This document shows, piece by piece, positions 17,296-25,735 of a stretch of 46,310 bases of DNA. Positions within the stretch are counted from its first letter, which is position 1, and each line of letters starts with the position of its first letter. The position numbers were made by a program, and so were the translations under genes. Below the pieces are notes generated by a model. That model did no database searches. It saw only the letters and a list, made by a program, of their open reading frames with translations, and was not told the DNA's origin. The DNA is from an uncultured Eubacteriales bacterium (lineage in GTDB: Bacteria > Bacillota > Clostridia > Oscillospirales > Acutalibacteraceae): positions 1 to 46,310 of the forward strand of contig CAKSKA010000014.1 of assembly GCA_934464615.1 (NCBI GenBank), in the 5' to 3' direction.

Positions 17296-18685
17296 TTCCT
17301 CGGGCTTTCATTGTCGGTAATAAAGCGTTTATTTTCCGTTCGAATGTATATTCAAAAGCGTCTAAACTATCTATGTCAGATGTTCCGTCGTCCAATCGCT
17401 CTTTTTCGATTTTTTTCGAATTCCAAGCGGCAGTTCCGAGCGCTTCCATTACTGTATCGCATTCATCTGTATAAAAAAATCTGCCTTGTGCATATAAAGC
17501 AGATAAAGCAAATATTCTATCGTTTATTGATGATTTCAATGCGTTTTTAATCGGTATATCGCCCAGCTGTGCATTTATAAGCGCCTTTTTAAGACCTCGT
17601 ATTAAAACAGGTTCGGCACTATCGGGATATATAGCTGTCACAAAACCGTATTTATTTTTAACCTTTTTTACAAATGAAACAAATAAATTATCTAATTGTT
17701 CAGGATCAATTTCGCCCTCTTTTTTATCGTCTAAATATCTATCGGAAGATAGAGCGATAAGCTTCTTATATTCTGTGGTTATTCCTGAAGCCACAAAAGC
17801 GTGACCGGAACCTGTTCCGCCAAAGTCAACGCCGATATAAACGTACATCAGATTATTGCTTTCTGAAATATCTTTGCTCGATAATAAATGAGGTTTTTTA
17901 TCTCGGTTTGTTTCAGAATATTCTGCCGCAATCGTCCTGTAAATCAGTCCCTCGGCAACACAACGGATACCGAGTATATCTCTTTGATACCATATAGTTC
18001 CTTTTTCATATTGGCTTATAGTTGCATTTCTCGACTCTTCCGAAATATTTATATTATCAAATATCGTAAAATGCTGATAATTGCAACCGCCGATCAGTTC
18101 GCCAGTTTTAGCCTTTGAAACATATTTGTCGATATATTCGGTATAAATAACAGCTTTCGGATGATCGGGGTTTAAATCCCAAAAGAATTTACGCCGCTTC
18201 GATGCAAGCGTTCTGTTGAAAGCTTCTTTGATTGTATTATCGTGATGTAGGTTTATTTCCGTTGCAATCCACATACCATAGGAATTTCCTCGTATCTTTT
18301 TAAAGGACGAAGCAAGTGCCGCCCCTGAAAAAATCACAATTTTTTGTTTAAAATGTGTTTTAGGACCGCAAATCACAAGACAGTCATTGCCTTTATATTT
18401 TCCCCAATGGCATTGTCCTCTGAATATACCCTCTAAGCCAAAGCCATTGGCATCACCTATATTGAGCTTTGCATTAGCTGCGGTTGAACCCGTCGCAAGA
18501 TGTATTTTGTCGGGGCAGCTTTCCAATTCGTGAGCAAAAGCGTAAACATTATCTATGGTTTTGCCGGCACGGACTGCACCTTCCGCAATATTGTAAGTAT
18601 TATTAAGACAATTTCGAATGTACTCAATGTGCTTCGGACCGAAATTAAACGGAATTGTTTTTTTCTTATGATATGTTTTCGCCAT
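17273..18685 (-). CDS. Terminase large subunit
   Basis: A 470-residue packaging motor of the PBSX/XtmB type. The N-terminal ATPase has the Walker A motif GAVRAGKT at residues 36-43 and a KKIRGNSYGMWIATEINLHH segment carrying the Walker B region near 130-150. The C-terminal nuclease begins with YIGVDFGGTGSGHAFVASG near residue 280, with the metal-binding aspartate in VDFGG. It overlaps the small subunit gene at the start and the portal gene at the end, so the three are translated as a unit. Confidence 0.95.
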   Translation of the reverse strand: MAKTYHKKKTIPFNFGPKHIEYIRNCLNNTYNIAEGAVRAGKTIDNVYAFAHELESCPDKIHLATGSTAANAKLNIGDANGFGLEGIFRGQCHWGKYKGNDCLVICGPKTHFKQKIVIFSGAALASSFKKIRGNSYGMWIATEINLHHDNTIKEAFNRTLASKRRKFFWDLNPDHPKAVIYTEYIDKYVSKAKTGELIGGCNYQHFTIFDNINISEESRNATISQYEKGTIWYQRDILGIRCVAEGLIYRTIAAEYSETNRDKKPHLLSSKDISESNNLMYVYIGVDFGGTGSGHAFVASGITTEYKKLIALSSDRYLDDKKEGEIDPEQLDNLFVSFVKKVKNKYGFVTAIYPDSAEPVLIRGLKKALINAQLGDIPIKNALKSSINDRIFALSALYAQGRFFYTDECDTVMEALGTAAWNSKKIEKERLDDGTSDIDSLDAFEYTFERKINALLPTMKARGNGDENNG

Positions 18686-19466
18686 ATATTACACCGTCCG
18701 TTTCTTCCATGTCCTCTGTTTCGATATCATCTTTCTCTCGAATGAGAGCCAAACGCTCCTTTTCAATATTTAATTTAGACAATGTTGCGATTGCTTTGGT
18801 TTTGGCATTTTGTACCCGTGTCAGCTCTGCCTCTAAACGGCTAAGAGCGCTGTCTTTGCTTTCGGTAAGAGTATAAAGCGAATATGTTTCACCCGGCAGT
18901 GTCTTTTTTTCAGCAATTTTTTCTGCCTGTATTTCGTTGTAAAGCTCTTTTTCTTCTTCGGTTGCGAAGGCTCTTTTTTGCTCCGTTCGAGAAACGCTCG
19001 ACAATACTTGATTTCCTTTTTGCTCTTTTACATTCCGAATTGCAATAAGAAGACGCCGCTCTCGGACGGAATACATTTTTATTTGGTCGATTAAAAGCGT
19101 TTCTTCGTCCCGCGGCATATCCTCGATTAAAGCCCTTTCCTCGTCAGAAAGAGTATCCCAATACACCGCAGAATAACCACCGTGTTTAACTGCGTTATCA
19201 TTGCCACACGGTGCGCCATTCCCACAAGCGTTTCGATTGCCTTTCGGCGCACCGTGTGGTTGCAACTTTTTATTTGCCGAAGGTTGCGACCTTTTTTTTG
19301 TTTGGTTGCGACCTTTCCCATTTTTCCAATAACGAGAAGCCCACGATTTCACCGTACTTTCGGAAACTCCGTATTTTTCCGCAATTTCTTTGTACTTCAT
19401 ACCTTTTTTCCAATCAGTGCGGGCACATTTAATTGTTTCGTCACGAGCTTCAACATTTGTTGCCAT
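18666..19466 (-). CDS. Terminase small subunit (PBSX type)
   Basis: A 266-residue protein. An N-terminal helix-turn-helix (MKYKEIAEKYGVSESTVKSW, residues ~23-42) is followed by a flexible GAPKGNRNACGNGAP region (about 72-90) characteristic of PBSX-type small terminases, and a C-terminal coiled coil. It binds the packaging start site and recruits the large subunit. It overlaps the large subunit gene by 20 bases. The packaging site itself was not identified. Confidence 0.9.
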   Translation of the reverse strand: MATNVEARDETIKCARTDWKKGMKYKEIAEKYGVSESTVKSWASRYWKNGKGRNQTKKRSQPSANKKLQPHGAPKGNRNACGNGAPCGNDNAVKHGGYSAVYWDTLSDEERALIEDMPRDEETLLIDQIKMYSVRERRLLIAIRNVKEQKGNQVLSSVSRTEQKRAFATEEEKELYNEIQAEKIAEKKTLPGETYSLYTLTESKDSALSRLEAELTRVQNAKTKAIATLSKLNIEKERLALIREKDDIETEDMEETDGVIYGENIS

Positions 19467-19508
19467 TACATTGCCACCACCTCGCCTTTATTTGTTTTGT
19501 ATTTTTGC

Positions 19509-20030
19509 CTATATCTTTGTGATAAATGCTGCATTGCTATGACTTTTAACATTTTCAGTCATCATATCAAGAAAATCGTCTTTGCTAAAATCCGAAAGAC
19601 GAAAAACCTCTTCTGGTTTCATTCCTAACTGTTTTCCGATTTCATCCAACGGGACTTTATCATCTAAAAGCCTTTTTACTATTGCCTTCATAGGCTCTAA
19701 CAAATGCGTTCCTCTTGCTCTATTGTGAGTAACGGTTCCGTATATATTTCCGCTTTCGCTGTCGTGCTTAACAATTACTATCGGCACTTTACCGCCCAAA
19801 GACGAAAATAGCGGCTCCTGTCCGGCAACTGTCCACCGGTGGAAACCGTCAATAATCGTCATGTCAGGGCGAACGACTATCGGTAGTGTCCACCCGTTTG
19901 TTAATATAGACTGGGTAAGCAGTTTTAAATTTTCCTGCGATACCTTGTTAGGGTTGTAATCGTTTGGCTTTAATGTATTTCTGTCTACCCATTTAAGCGT
20001 TGAAAGCGGAGCAAATAATTTATTATCCAT
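19509..20030 (-). CDS. ParB-like protein, IbrB-type
   Basis: A 173-residue ParB/Srx-fold protein. It shows DGFHR at residues 61-65 and NRARGTH at 103-109, the two nucleotide-binding boxes of the IbrB-like branch, followed by a small helical domain with a GKQLGMKPEEVFRL helix. In E. coli, IbrB (ParB-like) works together with IbrA (PAPS reductase family) as an expression regulator. Here the PAPS reductase family gene overlaps its start by 8 bases. It is the last of four coupled genes before the terminase small subunit. Whether it acts on DNA, on CTP or as a regulator cannot be decided from sequence. Confidence 0.85.
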   Translation of the reverse strand: MDNKLFAPLSTLKWVDRNTLKPNDYNPNKVSQENLKLLTQSILTNGWTLPIVVRPDMTIIDGFHRWTVAGQEPLFSSLGGKVPIVIVKHDSESGNIYGTVTHNRARGTHLLEPMKAIVKRLLDDKVPLDEIGKQLGMKPEEVFRLSDFSKDDFLDMMTENVKSHSNAAFITKI

Positions 20031-21186
20031 TAAGCTTTTCGCTCCTTGCGTTTTGAGATTTTTTTGCCTCGTCTATATAGCGCCCATATACCCTCTGGTA
20101 TAAAGCACGAAATGTCCTAAGCTTTGGATCGCCTGAAATAAGACCCTCGTAAATACACTGACAGTCTTTTTGAGTGGCTATTGCAGATACTTGTAAAAAG
20201 AAATTTCGATACCTTTCAGCAACATATCTTTTATGGGGGTTTGGGAAATTGCCGTTCATATCGTTAAAAAGAATGAGCAGTTCCGCCTTATAGTCTTTTT
20301 TGCTTTGGCTGTTTCCTTCAAGCTCTTTCCTCGTTCTCGTTTTGCGACCGAACATTTCACTATCCCAATATAATGCTGCGAGATACGCATTAGGTTCTCT
20401 GCGTATTACCCGCTCCATAAGGTCCGGGTAATATTCATTCATTTTTACAAGGCTCTTGGCAGTATCAATAGAAAAGAATTGCGAAACCCTTAATTGGCCT
20501 TTACCTGTTCCTGATTGCCATAAATACAAATATATTTCGGGGATTTCAACCTTCTGTTGCTTTAAATAAAGCCAAACATCGTTGTTGGACCAATCATATA
20601 TGGGGAAAATCTGCTTTTTGTTTGTGCAGTTCCTGCCCACCTTTGTCATAAGAGCAATGTTTTGTAGGCGTTGTACTGATTCAGCTGTCCTAATTCCGAC
20701 AATCGTTATTCCGTCGTTACATATTCGAGGTAGGAAATCTTGATATGCGTCTTTTCTCGGTTTCAATAACGGGTGCTCTCTTATTGCAAATTTAGGCGGT
20801 TTCCTCACCCAAACATCTTTTTTAAATCTATCCCAACAAATAAACGATTCATCGTTTGATAATTCGTTGAAGCAGTTAAAATGCTTTACTTCAATACAAA
20901 ACCACTCAAAATTTGCGCCTACAAGCATAAACTTCTTGCGCCACGCAATAACTGTTTTTTCTATACAAGGAAATATTGCCTCTTCGTCGATAAACTGTAC
21001 TGTTAATTGTTTTGGATTGATTTTCCCTTGTTGAATAAGCGACATAACTATTTGTGCCAAGCAAAGGCTGTCTTTGCCGCCAGAAAATGACATATATACA
21101 GGCAAACCGTTATTAAAAACATTTATTATGCGAATTTCCGCCGCTTTGACGACATCTATATCCGCTTTACACCTTTTTACAGCCAT
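20023..21186 (-). CDS. PAPS reductase family protein (IbrA-like, N-type ATP pyrophosphatase)
   Basis: A 387-residue protein with the PP-loop SGGKDS at residues 35-40, which binds the triphosphate of ATP in adenylating enzymes of this superfamily. WDRFKKDVWVRKPP and a conserved IFPIYDWSNNDVWLYL segment (about 193-208) also fit the IbrA/DUF3440-like branch. I see no ECGLH motif, which true sulfate-assimilating PAPS reductases need, so a different sulfur-transfer or adenylation reaction is more likely. It overlaps the ParB genes on both sides (10 and 8 bases). Confidence 0.88.
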   Translation of the reverse strand: MAVKRCKADIDVVKAAEIRIINVFNNGLPVYMSFSGGKDSLCLAQIVMSLIQQGKINPKQLTVQFIDEEAIFPCIEKTVIAWRKKFMLVGANFEWFCIEVKHFNCFNELSNDESFICWDRFKKDVWVRKPPKFAIREHPLLKPRKDAYQDFLPRICNDGITIVGIRTAESVQRLQNIALMTKVGRNCTNKKQIFPIYDWSNNDVWLYLKQQKVEIPEIYLYLWQSGTGKGQLRVSQFFSIDTAKSLVKMNEYYPDLMERVIRREPNAYLAALYWDSEMFGRKTRTRKELEGNSQSKKDYKAELLILFNDMNGNFPNPHKRYVAERYRNFFLQVSAIATQKDCQCIYEGLISGDPKLRTFRALYQRVYGRYIDEAKKSQNARSEKLNG

Positions 21187-21809
21187 ATTTTCTCACCGCA
21201 TTTCGGGCAGAGAACATATTTACTGCCGGTGTGTACGCTATCGGAAATATTCGGCTCACTGTTTTGCACGGTTTGAACATCGCCTGAATTGGTTTCAGTT
21301 TCTCTTTCTTTGCGGATTTCCTCTATTTGTTCCTCTCGGCGTTTCCCGTTTTCTTTGATAGTTTCTATTTCGTCATCGTTGAGCGTGCCATATTCGGATA
21401 ATTTTTGAGTAACTTCATCTGCATCAGCAACCATAGACTTCAATATTTCATCATCGAAGCCCGGAATATCAAGGTCATTTTTCAAATCCTCAAAGAACGA
21501 ATTTATTACATCAAGGTTATCAATGCCGAGGCCAAAAATTTTATTATCAGCAATCATCAGTTTCTTTTTGTCGTTCTCAGACAAATTGCTTTTCTGATGC
21601 ACAAAAACGGTTTCTCTACCAAGCCTTATCATAGCCTCGACTAAACCGTTGCCGCATAATATTGTGTTATTTTCATCTATTACTACCGGCCTTATTTGCT
21701 CAAACTTATCAATGCTGCGTATAAATTCTTTAATTTGATTTTCGGTGTGTATTCTCACATTCTTTTCAGGAAAGTGCAAATCTGCAATTTTCATTTCTTT
21801 TACTTGCAT
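21177..21809 (-). CDS. ParB-like protein with C-terminal CxxC
   Basis: A 210-residue protein. Residues ~1-105 form a ParB-like domain of the branch often joined to DNA methylases, with GNGLVEA at 53-59 (nucleotide-binding loop) and MIADNK at 85-90. A Glu/Lys-rich coiled coil follows (~135-170), and the chain ends in CPKCGEKIWL, half of a zinc ribbon that would need a partner or dimer. It has a strong AGGAGGTG site inside the end of the symporter gene and overlaps both neighbours. It differs clearly from the other ParB protein of the cassette, so the two are unlikely to be recent duplicates. Confidence 0.85.
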   Translation of the reverse strand: MQVKEMKIADLHFPEKNVRIHTENQIKEFIRSIDKFEQIRPVVIDENNTILCGNGLVEAMIRLGRETVFVHQKSNLSENDKKKLMIADNKIFGLGIDNLDVINSFFEDLKNDLDIPGFDDEILKSMVADADEVTQKLSEYGTLNDDEIETIKENGKRREEQIEEIRKERETETNSGDVQTVQNSEPNISDSVHTGSKYVLCPKCGEKIWL

Positions 21810-23179
21810 TTTTGCACCTCCTGTCTGCTCATTGCAATAGCAACGACACCTGACAAAAGCACAGTCAACAAGCTGCCGACAGTTTTATAGACGGCTATAT
21901 TGAATAGCGAGCCATAGGCAAATACGGGCAAACCGATTAACAGGGAGCTTAATATACCGTAATAAACCCCATTTTTTGAGAGCTTTTTGCCCGTCAATGT
22001 CATAACAGTAGGCAAAAGGGTACTTGCTCTTAATGTTCCATAGAACAAAAATAAGTGCGTGACCGTAAGCCTCGGAATATTCGCTATCGCTATTGCGATT
22101 ATGAGCAGAACAGCCATTGTAAGTTTTGAAGCTTTAAGGTTGTTCTTATATGCTAAATCCGTCGTAAGCGATGCGGCCGAGCAGAGATTTGAGTCAACAG
22201 TTGAAAGCAGACCCGATAATATCATAAAAAGAAATGGGATCAATACCCACGCAGGAAGCATTGATTTTATAAATTCAAAATTAACCATTCCTGCGTCGTT
22301 AGCAATAAAGCCTAAGCCTGCAGCGACAAACCCGATACCACCTAAACAAATGGGGACCAAAGCAAAAATTAAGGCACCGAGCAAAAACGATTTTCCTATG
22401 TTTTTCTCTTTAATAGAAAATGCTCTCTGCCAAAAGCTTTGGTCGCCAAACGGACCTGATAATAAGCCAATAGCTGTTGGTAATCCGAACGACAACATAA
22501 CATTTATCCCGTTTTTATCGAATAAGCTCGAAAAATCGCCTGTAAGACCGCTCAGCCCATAAAACAATGTCTTAATACCACCGGATGATTTTATCGTTAG
22601 AGGGAGCAATAGAAAGCAGCCTAAAAGTATAAAGACAATTTGCAAGTTGTCGGTTATAACCGAAGCCCTCAATCCTGATATTTGGGAATACGAAAAGGCT
22701 ATAACTGCAAGTAAAATTGTTAATGCCCAAAACGGTATGCCGGTTATCATATTCAATATTTTACTGCCCGCAAGTAATTGTACTGCGGTAGAAAGCACCG
22801 AAAGACTTCCAAGCTGGAAAAGGTATATCCCGTTAACCTTTGAAGAATTATATTTTTCTTTCATATATCCCGACAGCGTAATTCCTGCCGGCATTTCCCG
22901 TCTTATCTTTTTTGCAAACGGAATAAATAAAATCAAGCATATCACATTTGGCACTAAAAACCAAAACAGTCCGGGCAAGCCGTTTGTGTACGCCTTTTCT
23001 GCGGAAGTAAATAGCGAAGGCGCCCAAATCCAAGTTGCCGCTATGCTTAAAGCTGATATTATAGTGCCGAGATTTCTGTCTGCAACGTGAAAACTATCGT
23101 TAGCTTTTCTTTTTGCAAAGAACAGCGTGGCACTCAACATAATTGCTGCATAAATGACCAGTACGATTATCCCGTACAT
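21800..23179 (-). CDS. Sodium:solute symporter (SSF family)
   Basis: A 459-residue membrane protein with about 13 hydrophobic segments, the usual size of SSF carriers. The family signature is clear: VADRNLGTIISALSIAATW near residues 32-50 and LSGLLSTVDSNLCSAAS near 320-335, with the Ser-Thr-x-Asp-Ser sodium site. It should import an organic or inorganic solute with Na+. The substrate cannot be predicted. A transporter is very unusual in a phage late region. Its last 10 bases overlap the ParB gene, so it is not a host gene that happens to lie nearby. It has AGGAGG at good spacing and a candidate promoter upstream. Confidence 0.92.
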   Translation of the reverse strand: MYGIIVLVIYAAIMLSATLFFAKRKANDSFHVADRNLGTIISALSIAATWIWAPSLFTSAEKAYTNGLPGLFWFLVPNVICLILFIPFAKKIRREMPAGITLSGYMKEKYNSSKVNGIYLFQLGSLSVLSTAVQLLAGSKILNMITGIPFWALTILLAVIAFSYSQISGLRASVITDNLQIVFILLGCFLLLPLTIKSSGGIKTLFYGLSGLTGDFSSLFDKNGINVMLSFGLPTAIGLLSGPFGDQSFWQRAFSIKEKNIGKSFLLGALIFALVPICLGGIGFVAAGLGFIANDAGMVNFEFIKSMLPAWVLIPFLFMILSGLLSTVDSNLCSAASLTTDLAYKNNLKASKLTMAVLLIIAIAIANIPRLTVTHLFLFYGTLRASTLLPTVMTLTGKKLSKNGVYYGILSSLLIGLPVFAYGSLFNIAVYKTVGSLLTVLLSGVVAIAMSRQEVQKCK

Positions 23180-23202
23180 TTTTATTCCTCCTATATGTGT
23201 TT

Positions 23203-23231
23203 TTTATAATCGCACCGAAAACACTTGAAAA
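23203..23231 (-). promoter_or_regulatory. Candidate promoter of the symporter/late operon
   Basis: On the minus strand TTTTCA (23226-23231) and TATAAA (23203-23208) are separated by exactly 17 bases. They lie 24 bases before the symporter start codon. The match to consensus is 4/6 and 5/6. As the upstream regulator gene ends in a terminator, this is a likely start of late transcription, possibly needing the ArpU-like activator. Confidence 0.5.
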
Positions 23232-23264
23232 TGGCATTTTTTCTTAGTTTTCGTCACGGAAACA

Positions 23265-23292
23265 CATCGTGGGAAGAAGCACAACCACAATG
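23265..23292 (-). other. Inverted repeat upstream of the symporter promoter
   Basis: CATCGTGG (23265-23272) faces CCACAATG (23285-23292): an 8-bp stem with one G-U pair in RNA and a 12-base loop. It lies about 35-60 bases upstream of the candidate -35 box, suitable for an activator site. If transcription starts farther upstream it could be an RNA leader hairpin. I match it to no known riboswitch. The 150 bases between terminator and gene contain no open reading frame of note. Confidence 0.35.
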
Positions 23293-23329
23293 TTGGTCTA
23301 TACAAGCCCCCTTACATTTTATTTGCCAT

Positions 23330-23361
23330 AAAAAAGCACCGACTTGGCGTGTCGGTGCTTT
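23330..23361 (-). terminator. Terminator between late regulator and symporter module
   Basis: A perfect 11-bp inverted repeat (AAAGCACCGAC at 23333-23343, complement at 23351-23361) with a 7-base loop, followed by six U on the minus strand. It closes the early/middle operon about 90 bases after the late regulator gene. Confidence 0.9.
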
Positions 23362-23453
23362 CGGCATTTGGCTATAAGATTTTACAATAATATTTTACCT
23401 CTTATTGTATGTAAAGTAAATGAAGAGTTTTTGAAATTTCAAATAGCACACTG

Positions 23454-24023
23454 TCAACTATTCCTTTTTTCTCCCAAGATACAATCAACGCCAAAAATCA
23501 ATACCGCCATTACATTTATAGCCGAGTCTAAATCAAGATAAACCGTTCGTGGCTCAATACTATGTATTTTTGCAATATCATCAATAGTATATTGTTCGTC
23601 GGAGATATATCTTTCGTAAAGGACTTGATATTTGCGCATATCCGTTGGGTTTCTTGACTTTTCGCAAATTTCTCGGTAAGTGTTGAGCATACCCTCGATA
23701 TGTGTCATAATTATTTTGGTGCGGATTGCGCTTTTCTTTATACTTTCAACGACTTGTGCGCTTCTATTATTCGGATCCCACATAAGGTCCAAAATATCAA
23801 CTATATCCTCGGCCTGTTCTGCAGAGTATATAGCGTTTATGGAGTATTCTTTGAAATTCCGGTAATTTGAAAGGAGCAGTTTTGTGTTTTTCAACCGTTT
23901 GTCTATTCTATTCCGGCGCTCCTTTTGCTTTTCTTTTTCAAATGCTATTAGTGCTGCCTCTGCGCCGGCTCTTGCGGCAGCCTTAATTAATTCTTTTTGC
24001 ATATAATCTTTTTCTTCGGACAT
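23454..24023 (-). CDS. Late transcription regulator (ArpU/RinA-like)
   Basis: A 189-residue helical protein. The C-terminal part, about residues 128-175, has a sigma-region-4-like helix-turn-helix (MRKYQVLYERYISDEQYTID then IAKIHSIEPRTVYLDL). This is the pattern of ArpU/RinA-type activators, which lie just before the terminase genes and switch on the late operon. The N-terminal half is a basic, Ala/Lys/Arg-rich coiled coil. It is the last gene before a strong terminator, and the next transcribed gene is the symporter rather than the terminase small subunit. Confidence 0.75.
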   Translation of the reverse strand: MSEEKDYMQKELIKAAARAGAEAALIAFEKEKQKERRNRIDKRLKNTKLLLSNYRNFKEYSINAIYSAEQAEDIVDILDLMWDPNNRSAQVVESIKKSAIRTKIIMTHIEGMLNTYREICEKSRNPTDMRKYQVLYERYISDEQYTIDDIAKIHSIEPRTVYLDLDSAINVMAVLIFGVDCILGEKRNS

Positions 24024-24044
24024 TATCTTTGCTCTCCTTCGTTT

Positions 24045-24698
24045 TTAATTTAATGTTTCTATGTAGCACCACGACTGCGGCGGACGGTTTATAGGTCTGC
24101 ACCCATAGATTTTTGAGCAACAACAATCTTCCAATCCGCATTCGGTGTTGCTATAATAATGTGCCTCGCAACCATTACAATCGGGATTATCACCGCAATA
24201 CTTATAAAATTCGCTTAATTCTTTCGGCTTATCGTAAATAATAAGGTTAGATATATGCCAACCGTATAACCATTCACCATTTGCGTAATTCTGAAATTCT
24301 TCCGGGTGAACACACGCACGGTTAAGGTCGAAATCATTCCACCGAGTATAATCCTCGTGTCGAAAGGCGAAAATTGTATCATCATCGTATGTATCTATGT
24401 TGTCACACACAAACTCGCCTATGACCTTGCCATTAAGGAAAAGCTCTCCTTCCATCATTGCACCGCAAGGGTTTTCGACACGCTTTCCTTGCCCGAGCCG
24501 ATTTGTTATCGCCAAATCATCTTCAAACATCAAAATTCCTCCGTTATCCCTAACGGGCATTTTCGGTTTTGTGCAGTAAATATAGCACTTAAATGGCGTA
24601 TCGCATTTCGGTCTTGTTTTTCTGATCTCTATTGTTTTCTTGCCGTTTGCTATCAGTTCGCACCATTTAGGGTTTATGCTTATAAGTACGCTTTTCAT
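24045..24698 (-). CDS. ASCH/PUA-like domain protein
   Basis: A 217-residue protein. The N-terminus SINPKWCELIANGKKTIEIR (residues 7-26) is the ASCH-domain signature, a PUA-like fold that binds RNA or modified nucleobases. The C-terminal ~50 residues are rich in cysteine (CNGCEAHYYSNTECGLEDCC), likely a metal site. Such proteins are frequent in Firmicutes prophages. The natural ligand is unknown. It is followed closely by the late regulator gene. Confidence 0.82.
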   Translation of the reverse strand: MKSVLISINPKWCELIANGKKTIEIRKTRPKCDTPFKCYIYCTKPKMPVRDNGGILMFEDDLAITNRLGQGKRVENPCGAMMEGELFLNGKVIGEFVCDNIDTYDDDTIFAFRHEDYTRWNDFDLNRACVHPEEFQNYANGEWLYGWHISNLIIYDKPKELSEFYKYCGDNPDCNGCEAHYYSNTECGLEDCCCSKIYGCRPINRPPQSWCYIETLN

Positions 24699-24704
24699 TT
24701 CTAT

Positions 24705-24998
24705 TCACCTCTCCATATTTATCGGTGTCCCGACCGTTTCTACCGAACCAGAGCTGTCGGTTGCCTTGAAATATTCGCCGGGGTACGGATAGGTGTATCG
24801 AAACATTAAATAATTTGCTGCGTCAAGCAAGTGCTCTGTGTTTTTATCTTTCTTAAAAGCTTCTATGCAGCGTTCGGTTGTTGCTAATGCGTCTACCCGC
24901 CCGCCGCCGAAATTATCTCTTGCAGGTCCGTATTTGTAAAAAGATACCTCTACACGGTTTCGGCGCAAACGGTCAAGTTCTTCGTTGTAGTCACTCAC
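24705..24998 (-). CDS. Conserved phage protein of unknown function
   Basis: About 97 residues, starting at a GTG with AGGAG ten bases upstream; a GTG at 25007 is in frame but only 2 bases from that site. It contains TEHLLDAANYLMFRYTYP near residues 54-71, a helix seen in small phage proteins sometimes linked to nucleotide-processing (MazG-like/dNTP-hydrolase) families. I cannot assign a function. It overlaps the J-domain gene by 8 bases. Confidence 0.7.
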   Translation of the reverse strand: MSDYNEELDRLRRNRVEVSFYKYGPARDNFGGGRVDALATTERCIEAFKKDKNTEHLLDAANYLMFRYTYPYPGEYFKATDSSGSVETVGTPINMER

Positions 24999-25497
24999 GC
25001 TTTTCACACTCCTTTAGCTCCTGTTCAGCTTCATGGTAAGCGTTTTGCACAGTTAAAAAATATTCATTATTGCCGCCTAAGTCGGGATGCGCTGTTTTTA
25101 CAATTTGGCGATATCGTGCTTTTAGTTTTTCAATATCAGGCACATCATCAAAACCTAATATTTTAAAACAGTCAGGGATATCTTTTGGTTTCGGCAAAGC
25201 TTTAAGTCCCGCAACCCAAGTTTGCAATTCATAAATACCTCGCTCGGTCATTCTCGCAATATCCTCTAATGTCAATACGACCTGCGCAAATACATCTGAA
25301 CCGTATTTCACATCCGAGCCGTGTTGTTTCGCATTTTCTATACTGTGTTCAAAACGATATAACTGTCCTTTATACCAAAATTCAACCCAACAAGAAAAGC
25401 GATCCCAGTTATAGTCGTATTTATCTGCTCCAAAACGCTGCATAACCTTCTCAAGTTTTGCTTCGTATGTGCTTGCTTCTGCATATTGTTTAGCCAT
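24991..25497 (-). CDS. J-domain protein
   Basis: A 168-residue protein whose C-terminal ~60 residues form a DnaJ-type J domain: FKILGF, LKARYRQIVKTAHPDLGG with the HPD signature at 137-139, and a final helix FLTVQNAYHEAEQEL. The N-terminal ~100 residues are a phage-type domain (YNWDRFSCWVEFWYKGQLYR). J domains stimulate host DnaK. The phage may redirect DnaK for replication or assembly. The strong GGAGGAG site supports the ATG at 25497. Confidence 0.88.
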   Translation of the reverse strand: MAKQYAEASTYEAKLEKVMQRFGADKYDYNWDRFSCWVEFWYKGQLYRFEHSIENAKQHGSDVKYGSDVFAQVVLTLEDIARMTERGIYELQTWVAGLKALPKPKDIPDCFKILGFDDVPDIEKLKARYRQIVKTAHPDLGGNNEYFLTVQNAYHEAEQELKECEKRE

Positions 25498-25519
25498 TAC
25501 TTCTCCTCCAATGCTTTCT

Positions 25520-25735
25520 CTACTTCTTGTTGAGTATATCTTGTCTTACATTATAAGCCGCCGTATCAGGTTCACAGTAAATCATACAACCAGTGATAGT
25601 GTACGCACTCATTTTTGTTAAGTCAAAGTCATTATTTTCAAGCCATTCATCTAATTGAGAAGACACATCCATTAGTTCAAGAGCTAATTTCATTCTTCTT
25701 TCAATTAGTTTATCAACATATTTAGGTATTTTCAT
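25520..25735 (-). CDS. Hypothetical phage protein
   Basis: A 71-residue protein starting MKIPKYVDKLIERRMKLALE, with helical N-terminal and mixed C-terminal halves. The frame is open to 25861, but the ATG at 25735 has GGAGGGAAAGGA just before it and makes an ATGA overlap with the upstream gene. Similar small proteins are common in Firmicutes phages; no function is known to me. Confidence 0.75.
   Translation of the reverse strand: MKIPKYVDKLIERRMKLALELMDVSSQLDEWLENNDFDLTKMSAYTITGCMIYCEPDTAAYNVRQDILNKK

Noticed and set aside
20023..21186. Classical PAPS reductase of sulfate assimilation (CysH)
   Set aside because: The PP-loop is present but I see no C-terminal ECGLH motif, and the neighbours are ParB proteins rather than sulfate genes.
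22059..23090. Two plus-strand open frames of 167 and 147 codons inside the symporter gene
   Set aside because: They are antisense shadows of a clear SSF symporter, without ribosome binding sites or domains.
23265..23330. Possible riboswitch before the symporter gene
   Set aside because: I could not match the hairpin to preQ1, TPP, SAM, guanidine or other classes, and the likely promoter lies downstream of it. I kept it only as an inverted repeat.
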